The notes under the pieces were generated by a model that worked only from the letters and a program-made list of their open reading frames with translations, made no database searches and was not told the DNA's origin. Source: M3007 sp964484205 (GTDB lineage: Bacteria; Bacteroidota; Bacteroidia; Chitinophagales; Saprospiraceae). From it: a stretch of 64,000 bases of DNA. Of the stretch, positions 7,913-17,178 are shown piece after piece. The position numbers and the translations under genes were made by a program. Positions within the stretch are counted from its first letter, which is position 1. Each line of letters starts with the position of its first letter. The stretch is taken from positions 1 to 64,000 of the forward strand of contig CAZAEZ010000030.1 in the NCBI GenBank assembly GCA_964484205.1, given 5' to 3'.

Positions 7913-9898
7913 ATGCGTGCATTCCAATACTTACCGATTTTTGTGTTTCTCCTTTTCGGACCAAGCAGTTTGCCGGCTCAGCAAACTCCTTTTTTAAATT
8001 ATTATACCTGGAATCCGCGCTTGTTTAATCCGGCAGGCCAGGGGTTCGACCAGGAAGGTGAAATTACGGCCGTTTACCGCAGCCAGTTCCAAAACCTCGA
8101 CGCTGACATCCGGCCGAACACCTACCTGTTTCATGCCGACTTATCGCCATGGTTTAACGACCGCATTGGCCTGGCCGCGCAAGTGATCGGCGATAAAGCG
8201 CACATTCTCAGTCGCTTTCAGTTTAGCGGCTTCTTCGGGTATCACTTAATCCAGAATGAGCGCATCCGATTGTCGTTAGGCGCTGCAGCGGGTGTATTAA
8301 ATCAAAATTTCGATTTTGAAGGACTGCGGCTCAGCGATGTGCTCGACTTGTCTGTTTTTTACGGTCAAGCGCAAACTACCCAGTTTGACGGCGGGCCGGG
8401 GCTTGCTTTCGAATACCGGATCCCGCAGGGCTCCTATTTTGCCCTTGACGTAGCGGCTACACAGCTTTTTAGCAGCGATATTTCGATCGTGGGCGCTAAC
8501 CCCGCACAAAATGGCGGTTTGTATGACATGATCCCCCATGTGCTGGCCAATATGCGCTTTCGATATGTAGGCGATGGGTTTGCTCTGGAACCAAATGTTG
8601 CTTTTCGGGCACTTTCGGGTGCGCGGCCACTCAAACATGGCGTTTTTGACCTGAATTTCAATGCCTATTTTTTAAAAGAAAATCGCCTCATGGTCGGGGC
8701 GGGCATGCGAACCGATCAGGCCGGATATCATTTTCAGCTCGGTATTTCACCCACAACTTATTTACGGCTCATCGCATCGGCTGAACTGCACAGTAGCCTT
8801 GGTACGACGTTCGAATTTGGGGCAAGTTATACGTTCAGCAAACAAAAGGAAGCACCGCAGCCTGCAGCGCCCGGAACCGGCCCATCCGTTTCGATTAATT
8901 TACTCGAAAAACCAGAGCAGGAAGTACAGGAACTGGCAAAACAGTTTGAACAACAGGCGGCCGTGCTTCGAGCCCATCAAAATGCCGGAACGGCAACGAT
9001 CGCCACCGGCTCCAATGCGACAGCGCGGAACAATAAAGAGCTGGCTGCCGACAGCTGCGCCAGCCAGCTCAACCGGGCCGGCCAAAGCCTGGAAATCCTG
9101 CGGCAAACGGCATCTTCCATCGATGTAAAACGCCTGCAGGCAGAACAACAGATACGCAATGCGACCAATCAGGGGGCCAGTATTTCTGCCGCCTCCCTGG
9201 CCAGCCTCCAGGCGATCAAAGCCCAAAGTGCCGCCTTGAACAGCGAGTTGGAAACATTAAGCGGCGCTCAAAATCGACTGGTACAACAATGCGATGCTCT
9301 GAGGCCTCCGGTCGATGAGTTCAGCTGCATCCGCGATGGCAATGCCCGGTGCGTAAGTGATTTATTCACGGACGCTTTAAATGCCGTTCCGGACAAGCCG
9401 GCTGATCTCTACCCGATTCGCACGTTTGTGGTTCCCGGCGCCGCTGCCATCACCTATCATTTTCCGGATGATGCGGAGGCGTACCTCCTGCCCGCCGGTC
9501 AGGTGGCATTGGTGAATCACTTGATCGCCCGCATCCGTCAATTGGAAAGCCAGGGGACCTTTTTGGACCGCCTTGCCCTGAGCACGGAACTCCAGGAAGA
9601 CCAATACACGCTGGGATACCGCCTGAACAGTACCTACCGGGGCGAATTAGGCGAAAAACCGGTTAGCTACAGCCTGGTAAACAATGAAAACGGTGAAACA
9701 AGTAATCAGGTGCTGACCGTGTTAACCGGCAACCCGATAAGCCTGGAGGCACTTGGAGTGCTGAAATTAGCGGCGCTGAAAAGACAACTGGTGGCAGGCG
9801 GCATATCTCCTGAAAAAATCAGCCTGGAAATCCGTTTTAACCATACCGCCAATAGCTACCGGGAAGAATCCAAGCTGGTATTACGGCTGAGAAATTAA
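7913..9898 (+). CDS. PorP/SprF family outer-membrane protein fused to coiled coil and C-terminal domain
   Basis: 661 residues, about twice the usual PorP/SprF length of ~300. Signal peptide 1-22 (LPAQQ). Residues about 25-310 are the PorP/SprF-type beta-barrel, starting with the family hallmark FLNYYTWNPRLFNPAGQGFDQ-like opening (split here as FLNYYTWN and LFNPAGQG). A glutamine/alanine-rich helical region follows (about 335-470). The C-terminal ~190 residues end with LKRQLVAGGISPEKI...RFNHTANSYRE, reminiscent of a divergent OmpA-like fold; this is tentative. PorP/SprF proteins are known partners of type B T9SS cargo, and this gene is 30 bases behind such a cargo gene. Confidence 0.85.
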   Translation: MRAFQYLPIFVFLLFGPSSLPAQQTPFLNYYTWNPRLFNPAGQGFDQEGEITAVYRSQFQNLDADIRPNTYLFHADLSPWFNDRIGLAAQVIGDKAHILSRFQFSGFFGYHLIQNERIRLSLGAAAGVLNQNFDFEGLRLSDVLDLSVFYGQAQTTQFDGGPGLAFEYRIPQGSYFALDVAATQLFSSDISIVGANPAQNGGLYDMIPHVLANMRFRYVGDGFALEPNVAFRALSGARPLKHGVFDLNFNAYFLKENRLMVGAGMRTDQAGYHFQLGISPTTYLRLIASAELHSSLGTTFEFGASYTFSKQKEAPQPAAPGTGPSVSINLLEKPEQEVQELAKQFEQQAAVLRAHQNAGTATIATGSNATARNNKELAADSCASQLNRAGQSLEILRQTASSIDVKRLQAEQQIRNATNQGASISAASLASLQAIKAQSAALNSELETLSGAQNRLVQQCDALRPPVDEFSCIRDGNARCVSDLFTDALNAVPDKPADLYPIRTFVVPGAAAITYHFPDDAEAYLLPAGQVALVNHLIARIRQLESQGTFLDRLALSTELQEDQYTLGYRLNSTYRGELGEKPVSYSLVNNENGETSNQVLTVLTGNPISLEALGVLKLAALKRQLVAGGISPEKISLEIRFNHTANSYREESKLVLRLRN

Positions 9899-10054
9899 CC
9901 CTGCCAACTGAAGAAGTCCCACAGCAAATTAAGTTGACATATTACGATTATATGCGGCGTACCAAAAATCACTACATTTACGCCCCACTTCTTCGGAAGT
10001 GTTTTTTTTTGAATCCCGCTTCGGAGTTGTATTCACCTAAACAATACCGATCGT

Positions 10055-12358
10055 ATGCGTCCACTTATTACCCTGTTTCTGTTTTTCCTACCTATTTATT
10101 TATTCAGCCAAAACGCCACCCTTCAAGGTACCGTCACGGACGTATCCAGCGGAGAGGCGTTGGCCGGCGTAACGATACGCGCCGGAGGCCGCGGCACTGC
10201 AACCGATGCAAGCGGCCAATACCGGCTGGAATTGCCTCCTGGGAACTATGAAGTGACCTTCAATTACACCGGTTACGAAAACCGGGTGCTTGCCGCAAGG
10301 CTCCAGGAAGGAAAAACCACAACCCTGGATGTCCAACTCGGCGATGCCGACAACCTGCTCCAACAAGCAACCGTTACTGCCGGCAAACATGAAAAACCCT
10401 TGGGTGAAGTAACTGTTTCGCTGGACGTACTTCGCCCGCGGCTGCTTGAAAATGTCAATTCCTCCCAGGTAGACGAATCATTGGTGAAAATCCCGGGGGT
10501 CAGCATCCTGGATGGCCAGGCCAGTATTCGCGGGGGCTCCGGGTTTTCCTACGGCGCCGGCACCCGGGTTTTGATGTTGGTCGATGATATTCCAGCATTG
10601 CAGGTCGACGCCGGATTTCCGAACTGGAGCGACTACCCGGTGGAAAACATCAGCCAGATCGAAGTGCTCAAAGGTGCAGCATCCGCCCTTTACGGCTCTT
10701 CAGCCATGAACGGCATTATCAACATTCGCACCGGTTTTGCAAAAGATAAACCCGAGACGAATGTGGCGGTATTCAGTGAAGTTTGGGGAAATCCCAAAAA
10801 TGAAGAAGCCAAGTGGTGGGGCGATCCCGACACCGGCGGCATCCGTTTGCCCATCGAAACCGGATTTAGTTTTGCGCACCGGCGGAAAGAAGGGAAATGG
10901 GATATCGTGTTGGGTTCGTATGGTTTGTACCGCGACAGTTACAACAAAGACACCTACAACCGGTACATGCGCGTTACTCCCAATTTGCGCTACCGGGTCA
11001 ATGAGCGGCTGTCATTGGGTCTGAACACCAACTTCAACTTTGGGCGCAGCGGTTCCTTTTTTACCTGGGCCGACGACAGCACGGGCATTTACCGCCCCGG
11101 AAACGGCTCGGCGACCTACACCAGAGGGCGCCTGCGGTTTATGATCGATCCATCTGTCCAATACTTCGATCATGGCGGCAACCGGCACAAATTCCTGGGG
11201 CGCTACTTCCACGTCCACAACAACAACAGCGACAACCAGAGCAACGACAGCCGGATGTTGTACGGGGAATACCAGTACCAGCGCCCGATGAATAATATCG
11301 GCCTCGTAGCCACGGCTGGAATTGTTGCCATTCGGACTTCTGTAAAAGCGGAGTTGTACAACGGCGATTTTAACTCCCAGAATTACGCCGGCTACCTCCA
11401 ACTGGATTACAAAGCCTTTAACCGGCTCAACCTCTCCGGCGGCGTGCGGTATGAACGCAATATTCAGCATAGCCCGGAAATTATTCAGACCGGGCCTATG
11501 GAGTTTGATACCCTCGACAACGGCGTAACCAAAGAAGGCAAACCCGTGTACCGGATTGGCGCCAATTACCAGGCCGCCCGGGCAACTTTTTTCCGGGCTT
11601 CCTATGGGCAAGGGTACCGCTATCCGACTATTGCCGAGCGATTTATCGACACGGGTTTTGGGATCGGACGGGTGGCGCCAAACCCGCGGCTTGTTTCGGA
11701 AACGGGCTGGACGGCTGAGTTGGGCGTCAAGCAGGGATTTGCGCTGGGTAAGTGGCAGGGCTTTGTTGATCTGACCACATTCATACAGGAGTACAGCCAA
11801 ATGATGGAATTTTCTTTGACAAAAATCATCCCCATCGTATTCAAATCAACCAATGTCGGCGATACCCGTATCCGGGGCTTCGAAGCGTCGATTACCGGGC
11901 AGGGCCAACTCGGCAAAGGAATCCTGTATTTGCTCACGGGTTACACCGTTATTGAGCCCAAGTACAAGCTCAGGCCCGGTGAGGTTTTTGACCCGACCCC
12001 GATCACGGGTTATGGCTCCTCCGACAGCGCCAATGTGCTTAAATACCGTTTCCGAAATATGTTTAAATGGGATGCGGAATACGCCATCGGCAATTTTAGT
12101 TTCGGCACATCGGTCCAATATAACAGCCGGATGGAGGCTATTGATAAAATTTTCGAATTGATCCCGGGTGTTCAGAATTTCAGAAAAGAACACAACAGCG
12201 GATTCACGGTTGTTGACCTGCGCATGTCAAAAAAGTTTGGCGCCCACCTGAAAGTCAGCGCGTTGTGTGGCAACCTGTTAAACGAAGTCTACTCGGTGCG
12301 TCCGGCATTACTCGAAGGACCGCGGAGTTACACCCTTCGATTTGATTGGCGTATGTAA
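10055..12358 (+). CDS. TonB-dependent receptor with carboxypeptidase-regulatory-like domain
   Basis: 767 residues. Signal peptide 1-20 (LFSQ), then a carboxypeptidase-regulatory-like domain (about 22-105, ATLQGTVTDVSSGEALAGVTI), a TonB plug (about 115-235, with SIRGGSGFSYGAGTRVLMLVDD and the ALYGSSAMNGIINIRT signature), and a 22-strand-type barrel ending YTLRFDWRM. It imports an unknown ligand through the outer membrane using TonB energy. No SusD partner adjoins it, so a polysaccharide-utilisation role is not supported; siderophore, vitamin B12 or metal uptake are alternatives. It is followed at once by a strong terminator hairpin. Confidence 0.93.
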   Translation: MRPLITLFLFFLPIYLFSQNATLQGTVTDVSSGEALAGVTIRAGGRGTATDASGQYRLELPPGNYEVTFNYTGYENRVLAARLQEGKTTTLDVQLGDADNLLQQATVTAGKHEKPLGEVTVSLDVLRPRLLENVNSSQVDESLVKIPGVSILDGQASIRGGSGFSYGAGTRVLMLVDDIPALQVDAGFPNWSDYPVENISQIEVLKGAASALYGSSAMNGIINIRTGFAKDKPETNVAVFSEVWGNPKNEEAKWWGDPDTGGIRLPIETGFSFAHRRKEGKWDIVLGSYGLYRDSYNKDTYNRYMRVTPNLRYRVNERLSLGLNTNFNFGRSGSFFTWADDSTGIYRPGNGSATYTRGRLRFMIDPSVQYFDHGGNRHKFLGRYFHVHNNNSDNQSNDSRMLYGEYQYQRPMNNIGLVATAGIVAIRTSVKAELYNGDFNSQNYAGYLQLDYKAFNRLNLSGGVRYERNIQHSPEIIQTGPMEFDTLDNGVTKEGKPVYRIGANYQAARATFFRASYGQGYRYPTIAERFIDTGFGIGRVAPNPRLVSETGWTAELGVKQGFALGKWQGFVDLTTFIQEYSQMMEFSLTKIIPIVFKSTNVGDTRIRGFEASITGQGQLGKGILYLLTGYTVIEPKYKLRPGEVFDPTPITGYGSSDSANVLKYRFRNMFKWDAEYAIGNFSFGTSVQYNSRMEAIDKIFELIPGVQNFRKEHNSGFTVVDLRMSKKFGAHLKVSALCGNLLNEVYSVRPALLEGPRSYTLRFDWRM

Positions 12359-12360
12359 AT

Positions 12361-12409
12361 TTTCAAACCCGTCGCCTGATGCGGGCCCGCACAGGCGACG
12401 GGTTTGAAA
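12361..12409 (+). terminator. Strong terminator hairpin after the TonB receptor
   Basis: An 18-bp perfect stem (tttcaaacccgtcgcctg paired with 12392-12409) encloses an inner palindrome tgcgggcccgca. It starts two bases after the receptor stop codon and is followed by an A-run and then TCGTTTTGTTTT. Confidence 0.85.
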
Positions 12410-12424
12410 AAAAATCGTTTTGTT

Positions 12425-12991
12425 TTGAAAAAAGGTATCGCTTCTATTCTCATTACCACGGTGGCTTTGTTCGGGCAGATTAGTTGTTCGCAACCATCCG
12501 GTTCTAACCAATCTGCCGAAAAACAAGCGGAAGCCAATCAAACGGAAGCCAAACCCGCAACACCCATTTTTCAACTGAGCACTGCTCCGCCGCCCACTTC
12601 GCCGCAAAACGACTGGTGCCGGGCACAGTCCGGAGAAAATGTCCTGATAAACGCCGAAAAGGTCAACACCAACCGGCGGTATTTCTACTTACCACAGGGA
12701 ATTACCATGATCTCGGTAGGCTACCCTACCCTTGCGGCCATGTTGTTCCTAAAGCCGTTGCCCAATGGCAATGTGGAGGTCTTCACCGGCGCTAATTTTC
12801 CGGCCTGCCTGTCGCGGCCAAGCTACCTTAACCCGGCAGGCGGAAGTGCAAAACTGAGGTACGATAACCAGCAAGACATTGAGTTCGGCCTTGAATTACA
12901 AGTGGAAAACAAGCATCCCAAAATCACCGTCGAACTATCTGCACAGTACAATTACGGCATGAGCGTCGTTCATTGTCAGGAATGCCAATAA
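12425..12991 (+). CDS. Putative lipoprotein, function unknown
   Basis: 188 residues from TTG at 12425. This start gives a compact lipoprotein signal (MKKGIASILITTVALFGQISC) with cysteine 21 as the likely acylated residue. An upstream TTG at 12404 sits inside the terminator stem and is less likely. After the cysteine comes a low-complexity Q/E/A/K-rich spacer (about 22-50), then a beta-rich domain with further cysteines and the ending HCQECQ. No family recognised. No ATG is available near the N-terminus, so the start remains uncertain. Confidence 0.7.
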   Translation: MKKGIASILITTVALFGQISCSQPSGSNQSAEKQAEANQTEAKPATPIFQLSTAPPPTSPQNDWCRAQSGENVLINAEKVNTNRRYFYLPQGITMISVGYPTLAAMLFLKPLPNGNVEVFTGANFPACLSRPSYLNPAGGSAKLRYDNQQDIEFGLELQVENKHPKITVELSAQYNYGMSVVHCQECQ

Positions 12992-13012
12992 TCCCGTAAA
13001 AAAATTTAAAGC

Positions 13013-13046
13013 TTTTTACGCGCAGCAGTGGATTTGACTACATTTG
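13013..13046 (+). promoter_or_regulatory. Bacteroidota-type promoter
   Basis: A TACATTTG element at 13039-13046 matches the Bacteroidota -7 consensus TAnnTTTG. A T-rich stretch at 13013-13017 lies at about the -33 position. The start codon of the next gene is 26 bases downstream of the -7 element. Confidence 0.5.
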
Positions 13047-13071
13047 CGCCCATTCACCATTTTTAGCATAC

Positions 13072-13686
13072 ATGTTTACGATAAATATTTACCTGCGTTT
13101 GGCCCTCATTGCGGTGGGGATTCTTGCAGGAATTGGACTGTGGATAGGCTTTGGTTTCTGGTATGGATTTCCGTTCCTGCTGGTCGGCATTTTTTTATTG
13201 ATCGGCTACCTGATGCTTGGCACCATCATGTCGACAAACCTGCTCATGAGCCAATCCCGATTTCAGGAAGCCGAAGACCGGCTCAAACTGACGTTTTTCC
13301 CTGGAATTTTGCTTGTTGGGTACAAAGGCGTTTTCTACATGACGCAGGGTGCGCTTGCCATGCAGAAAAAAGATTTGACCACCGGTGAAACGTTTTTGAA
13401 AAAAGCATTGGATTCCGGGCTGCCGTCGGATAACGAACGTGGGGCGGCGATGCTTCAACTCGCCATGATCAATGCTTCCAAAAACAACCCGCAGGTTGCC
13501 CAGAAATACATGGCGGAAATCAAAAAGCTGAACATCACCGAAGCCATGCTCAAGGAGCAGGTTAAGGATATGGAGAAACAATTTAAACAAATGCGCCAAT
13601 CCATGAACCCCAGTATGTTGGGTATGGCCGGCAAAGGTGGTTTCCGGGGCGGTGGCGGCAAGCGCAAGATGCCCCGAATGAAATAA
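13072..13686 (+). CDS. Membrane protein with TPR-like helical domain
   Basis: 204 residues; family not firmly recognised. Two adjacent transmembrane helices (about 7-27 and 31-53) are followed by a soluble helical part (about 60-180). Its repeat pattern YMTQGALAMQKKDLTTGETFLKKAL and AAMLQLAMINASKNNPQVAQKYM is typical of TPR units. The tail is basic and glycine-rich (GKGGFRGGGGKRKMPRMK), which may contact nucleic acid or membrane lipids. Stands alone behind its own promoter, 57 bases upstream of the transhydrogenase operon. A protein-interaction scaffold is an inference. Confidence 0.78.
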   Translation: MFTINIYLRLALIAVGILAGIGLWIGFGFWYGFPFLLVGIFLLIGYLMLGTIMSTNLLMSQSRFQEAEDRLKLTFFPGILLVGYKGVFYMTQGALAMQKKDLTTGETFLKKALDSGLPSDNERGAAMLQLAMINASKNNPQVAQKYMAEIKKLNITEAMLKEQVKDMEKQFKQMRQSMNPSMLGMAGKGGFRGGGGKRKMPRMK

Positions 13687-13743
13687 ACAACGCATTCAAA
13701 CCAAAAAGACTACATACCTGATAATCTATTAGCTCTCAGACTC

Positions 13744-14859
13744 ATGCAAATAGGCATTCCAAAAGAAACATACCCCGGAGAAAAACGCGCTGTTGTAATC
13801 CCGCAAGATGTTGCCCGACTCCTTAAACTGGGAGCATCGGTAACCATTGAAGCCGGCCTGGGGGAAGGCATCCGCGCCACGGATGCCGAATATGAAAAGG
13901 CCGGCGCTACCGTGAGCAAAGACCGCGCTGCCATCCTCGGTGGAAGCGATATCGTCCTGCGGTTGCGTAAACCCGACACTTCCGAAGTCAAACAATTGCG
14001 CAAAGGCAGCATTCACATCAGCTACCTCGATCCGTTCAACGAACGCGAATTGTTGGCACAATTGGCTGAGCAGGGCGTAAGCGCGATTTCCATGGAGCTT
14101 ATTCCGCGTAGTACCCGCGCACAAAAAATGGACTCCCTGAGTTCACAAGCCAGTTTGGCAGGCTATACCGCAGTGGTGCTGGCTGCCGAATATCTGGATA
14201 AAACACTCCCGATGATGACTACCCCGGCAGGCACCATCAATCCGTGCCGGGTATTTATTGTAGGCGCCGGAGTGGCCGGATTGCAAGCCATCGCAACGGC
14301 CAAACGCCTTGGCGCCCGGGTGGATGCTTTTGACACGCGCCCGGCAGTTGCGGAACAGGTCCGGTCGCTGGGTGCACGTTTTTTTGAAATTGATTTGGGT
14401 GAAACCGGCCAAACAAAAGACGGCTATGCCAAAGCACTCACCGAGGACCAATTGAAAATCCAGCGCGATGCCATGGCCAAACAATGCGCCATCAGCGATG
14501 TGGTAATCACCACTGCACAGGTATTCGGCCGCAAAGCGCCGCTTATTATTACCAAAGAAATGGTTGCAGGCATGCGCCCCGGTAGCATTATCGTCGATTT
14601 GGCGGTTGAAACCGGTGGAAACGTAGACGGCGCCGTGTTGGGCAAAGCAGTAGATGTAAACGGCGTGCAAATTCTCGGCTTTGAAAATATGGCGGGTCGA
14701 GTACCCGTCGATGCCAGTCAAATGTACTCGGCGAACTTATACAACCTGATTGAGGAGTTTTGGGACAAAGAAGCTAAAACACTCCCGCTGGATCTGGAGG
14801 ATGATATCATCCAAAGTTGTTTGATTACCCACGACGGCAAAATCAGGCGGGAGTTTTAA
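13744..14859 (+). CDS. pntAA: NAD(P) transhydrogenase subunit alpha part 1 (NAD-binding, domain I)
   Basis: 371 residues, the soluble NAD(H)-binding domain of proton-translocating transhydrogenase. It begins MQIGIPKETYPGEKRAVVIP, typical of the alanine dehydrogenase/PntA family, and contains the Rossmann segment FIVGAGVAGLQAIATAKRLG. Residues about 250-290 carry the mobile-loop region. With the next two genes it forms the enzyme that couples proton re-entry to hydride transfer from NADH to NADP+, supplying NADPH. The split of the alpha subunit into two genes is common in Bacteroidota and alphaproteobacteria. Confidence 0.96.
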   Translation: MQIGIPKETYPGEKRAVVIPQDVARLLKLGASVTIEAGLGEGIRATDAEYEKAGATVSKDRAAILGGSDIVLRLRKPDTSEVKQLRKGSIHISYLDPFNERELLAQLAEQGVSAISMELIPRSTRAQKMDSLSSQASLAGYTAVVLAAEYLDKTLPMMTTPAGTINPCRVFIVGAGVAGLQAIATAKRLGARVDAFDTRPAVAEQVRSLGARFFEIDLGETGQTKDGYAKALTEDQLKIQRDAMAKQCAISDVVITTAQVFGRKAPLIITKEMVAGMRPGSIIVDLAVETGGNVDGAVLGKAVDVNGVQILGFENMAGRVPVDASQMYSANLYNLIEEFWDKEAKTLPLDLEDDIIQSCLITHDGKIRREF

Positions 14860-14923
14860 ATGTGCCTGAGGTTTAAGCCCCCATTGACCGGACACAACAA
14901 TTTGACAACACACAATATCTGTT

Positions 14924-15211
14924 ATGGAAGTTCTAGTTTTCCTGCTTTTCATCCTGGTCCTCTCCATTTTCCTTGGCTTTGAAGTGATTTCCAAAGTGCC
15001 GTCTTTGCTGCACACGCCACTGATGTCGGGTTCGAATGCGATCTCGGGCATTACTGTGGTTGGCGCCATGATTGCGGCCGGTTTGGGCGAGGGAAATGAT
15101 CTGGCAGCCATGCTCGGCGGAGCGGCTGTTGGCTTTGCCATGATCAATGTAATGGGTGGTTACTTTGTTACCGACCGTATGCTTAATATGTTCAAGAAAA
15201 AAGACAAATAA
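14924..15211 (+). CDS. pntAB: NAD(P) transhydrogenase subunit alpha part 2 (membrane domain)
   Basis: 95 residues with three transmembrane helices: a first helix rich in F/L/V, then GSNAISGITVVGAMIAAG and AAMLGGAAVGFAMINVMGGYFVTDRML. This is the small membrane part of domain II normally fused to the C-terminus of PntA in Escherichia coli. It lies 64 bases after pntAA and 2 bases before pntB, so translation of the three is likely coupled. Confidence 0.95.
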   Translation: MEVLVFLLFILVLSIFLGFEVISKVPSLLHTPLMSGSNAISGITVVGAMIAAGLGEGNDLAAMLGGAAVGFAMINVMGGYFVTDRMLNMFKKKDK

Positions 15212-15213
15212 GG

Positions 15214-16605
15214 ATGGGCCTCGAATCACTACTCAACATCGTTTATATCCTTTCTGCCATCAGCTTTATTCTCGGATTTAAGTTGATGAGCAGCCCGGTA
15301 TCGGCCCGGCGCGGCAATATTATTTCTGCCATCGGCATGGGTTCTGCCATAGTTGCTACTTTTTTATTTCCGGAGGTTGTTCGCTACCAGTATATCATAA
15401 TTGGAATGGTTTCCGGCGGCGCCATTGGCTTATTGTTTGCCTATCGGACCCCGATGACCGGGATGCCGCAGATGGTTGGTTTGCTCAACGGTTTTGGCGG
15501 AACGGCCAGTTTGCTGGTTGCCTGGGCAGAGTTTATGGCACATCCTGAACAAACTTATTTTGGCGGTGGTATCCTCTGGCTGACGGCAATTATCGGAGCG
15601 GTTACCTTTTCGGGTTCCATGGTGGCTTGGGCAAAGCTTGAAGAGAAATTTATTTCGGGCAAGCCAATTATGTATACCGGCCAGCGCTACGTCACTATGG
15701 CTGTACTTGCCGGTATTGCTGTTCTGGGGGTGCTGTTTGCCATGAATACCGCCGCGCCTGAGGCTGCCCAATTTCTCGGTGTGGTCACCGCATTAGCCCT
15801 GCTTTTGGGCATTTTGCTTGTAATTCCAATTGGTGGCGCCGATATGCCCGTGGTTATTTGCCTCCTGAACAGTTATTCCGGTATGGCAGCCTGTGCTTCG
15901 GGCTTTATTGTTCAGAACAACCTGCTTATCGTGGCCGGCGCTATTGTCGGCGCCAGCGGTATTATCCTGACCTTGATCATGTGCAGGGCGATGAACCGTT
16001 CGATAGCGAATGTCTTCCTTGGAGGATTTGGTTCAGGGGTGCAGGCCAGTGGCATGGAAGTCGTCGGTGAAATCAAACCTGTAAAAGCAGACGAAGCCTA
16101 CCTGATGCTCGAAGCGGCCAACAGCGTGGTTATTGTGCCGGGCTACGGCCTTGCCGTTTCTCAAGCCCAGCATGCGGTACGCGAACTAATGGAGGCTATG
16201 GAAAAAAATGGAACGGAAGTGCGTTTTGCGATTCACCCCGTTGCAGGCCGGATGCCCGGTCACATGAACGTTTTGCTGGCAGAAGCAAACATTTCCTACG
16301 ATGCGATGGTCGAAATGGACGCCGTAAATCCGACGATGGAAACGGTGGATGTTTGCATGATCATTGGCGCAAACGACGTCGTTAACCCTGCGGCACAGGA
16401 GGACAAAGCCAGCCCGCTTTGGGGCATGCCGATTATCGAGTCGCACCGGGCACGTACCGTGATCGTCATGAAACGCTCCATGGGCAAAGGTTTTGCCGGC
16501 GTGGAAAACCCCTTGTTTTTCCGCAACAACACCCGCATGCTTTTCGGCGATGCGAAAGCAAGTTTGCAGGCGCTTGTGAATGAATTTAAAGGCGGTGGAG
16601 CCTGA
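15214..16605 (+). CDS. pntB: NAD(P) transhydrogenase subunit beta
   Basis: 463 residues. The first ~270 residues form the remaining membrane helices of the proton channel (domain II). The last ~180 form the NADP(H)-binding domain III, recognisable from IVPGYGLAVSQAQHAV, the HPVAGRMPGHMNVLLAEA loop and GANDVVNPAA. It begins two bases after pntAB and completes the operon. Length and motifs are those of a functional enzyme. Confidence 0.96.
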   Translation: MGLESLLNIVYILSAISFILGFKLMSSPVSARRGNIISAIGMGSAIVATFLFPEVVRYQYIIIGMVSGGAIGLLFAYRTPMTGMPQMVGLLNGFGGTASLLVAWAEFMAHPEQTYFGGGILWLTAIIGAVTFSGSMVAWAKLEEKFISGKPIMYTGQRYVTMAVLAGIAVLGVLFAMNTAAPEAAQFLGVVTALALLLGILLVIPIGGADMPVVICLLNSYSGMAACASGFIVQNNLLIVAGAIVGASGIILTLIMCRAMNRSIANVFLGGFGSGVQASGMEVVGEIKPVKADEAYLMLEAANSVVIVPGYGLAVSQAQHAVRELMEAMEKNGTEVRFAIHPVAGRMPGHMNVLLAEANISYDAMVEMDAVNPTMETVDVCMIIGANDVVNPAAQEDKASPLWGMPIIESHRARTVIVMKRSMGKGFAGVENPLFFRNNTRMLFGDAKASLQALVNEFKGGGA

Positions 16606-16647
16606 TAAATAAACGGGGCTGCAGTAAAAAAATATTTCTTTCAGCAT

Positions 16648-16694
16648 AAACAAACGAGGACACGGAGAATTAGACTCCGTGTCCTCGTTTGTTT
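16648..16694. repeat. 20-bp perfect hairpin behind pntB
   Basis: Bases 16648-16667 (aaacaaacgaggacacggag) pair perfectly with 16675-16694 across a 7-base loop. The CACGGAG/CTCCGTG sequence links it loosely to the repeats near 400-455 and 32664. It may act as a transcription end between the convergent pntB and VOC genes. Confidence 0.75.
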
Positions 16695-16710
16695 GCCGGG
16701 CTTTTCGGGC

Positions 16711-16743
16711 ACTCGTCCTACGACTCAAAGTCGTAGGACGAGT
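16711..16743. repeat. 15-bp perfect hairpin with GACT-AGTC tip
   Basis: Stem actcgtcctacgact (16711-16725) pairs perfectly with 16729-16743 across a CAA loop. It shares the 15-3-15 geometry and GACT/AGTC tip with the inner hairpins at 57586 and 62290, but has a different stem sequence. Confidence 0.75.
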
Positions 16744-16800
16744 AAGATACCTCTGTGCTGAAAATTTGAAATTATCTGCGCTGTGGACACATTTGAAACA

Positions 16801-17178
16801 TCACTTTGTTTGCTCCCAGAGTTCAATTTTGTTTCCCTCCGGGTCCATGATCCAGGCAAATTTGCCAAATTCTTCTTCCAAAGGCTCACCGATCACCGTG
16901 ACCCCTTCCGCACGCAATTGTTTCACCAACGCTTCGAGATCGTCTACCCTGAAATTTATCATGAAGGGCTGCGCGGATGGTTCAAAATAATCTGTTTGTT
17001 CTTTGAACATGCCCAATACCGAGTATGGCCTGGTATCGGAAGCGGTCGGCAACTCCCAGAAAAACTGGGCGCCCCAGGGCTCCATGGGTATTCCAAGATG
17101 TTTTTCGTACCAGGCAAGGGTATTTTCCCGGTCACGGCATTTAAAAAAAACACCGCCCAGTCCAGTTACTCGTTTCAT
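16801..17178 (-). CDS. VOC family protein (glyoxalase/bleomycin-resistance fold)
   Basis: 125 residues, a single vicinal-oxygen-chelate unit made of two beta-alpha-beta-beta-beta modules. The N-terminal VTGLGGVFFKCRDRENTLAWYEKHLG and C-terminal FAWIMDPEGNKIELWEQ segments are characteristic; the glutamate in IELWE is the usual metal ligand position. VOC proteins cover glyoxalases, dioxygenases and resistance proteins, so the substrate cannot be assigned. Stands alone and converges with pntB across the hairpin-rich gap. Confidence 0.88.
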   Translation of the reverse strand: MKRVTGLGGVFFKCRDRENTLAWYEKHLGIPMEPWGAQFFWELPTASDTRPYSVLGMFKEQTDYFEPSAQPFMINFRVDDLEALVKQLRAEGVTVIGEPLEEEFGKFAWIMDPEGNKIELWEQTK

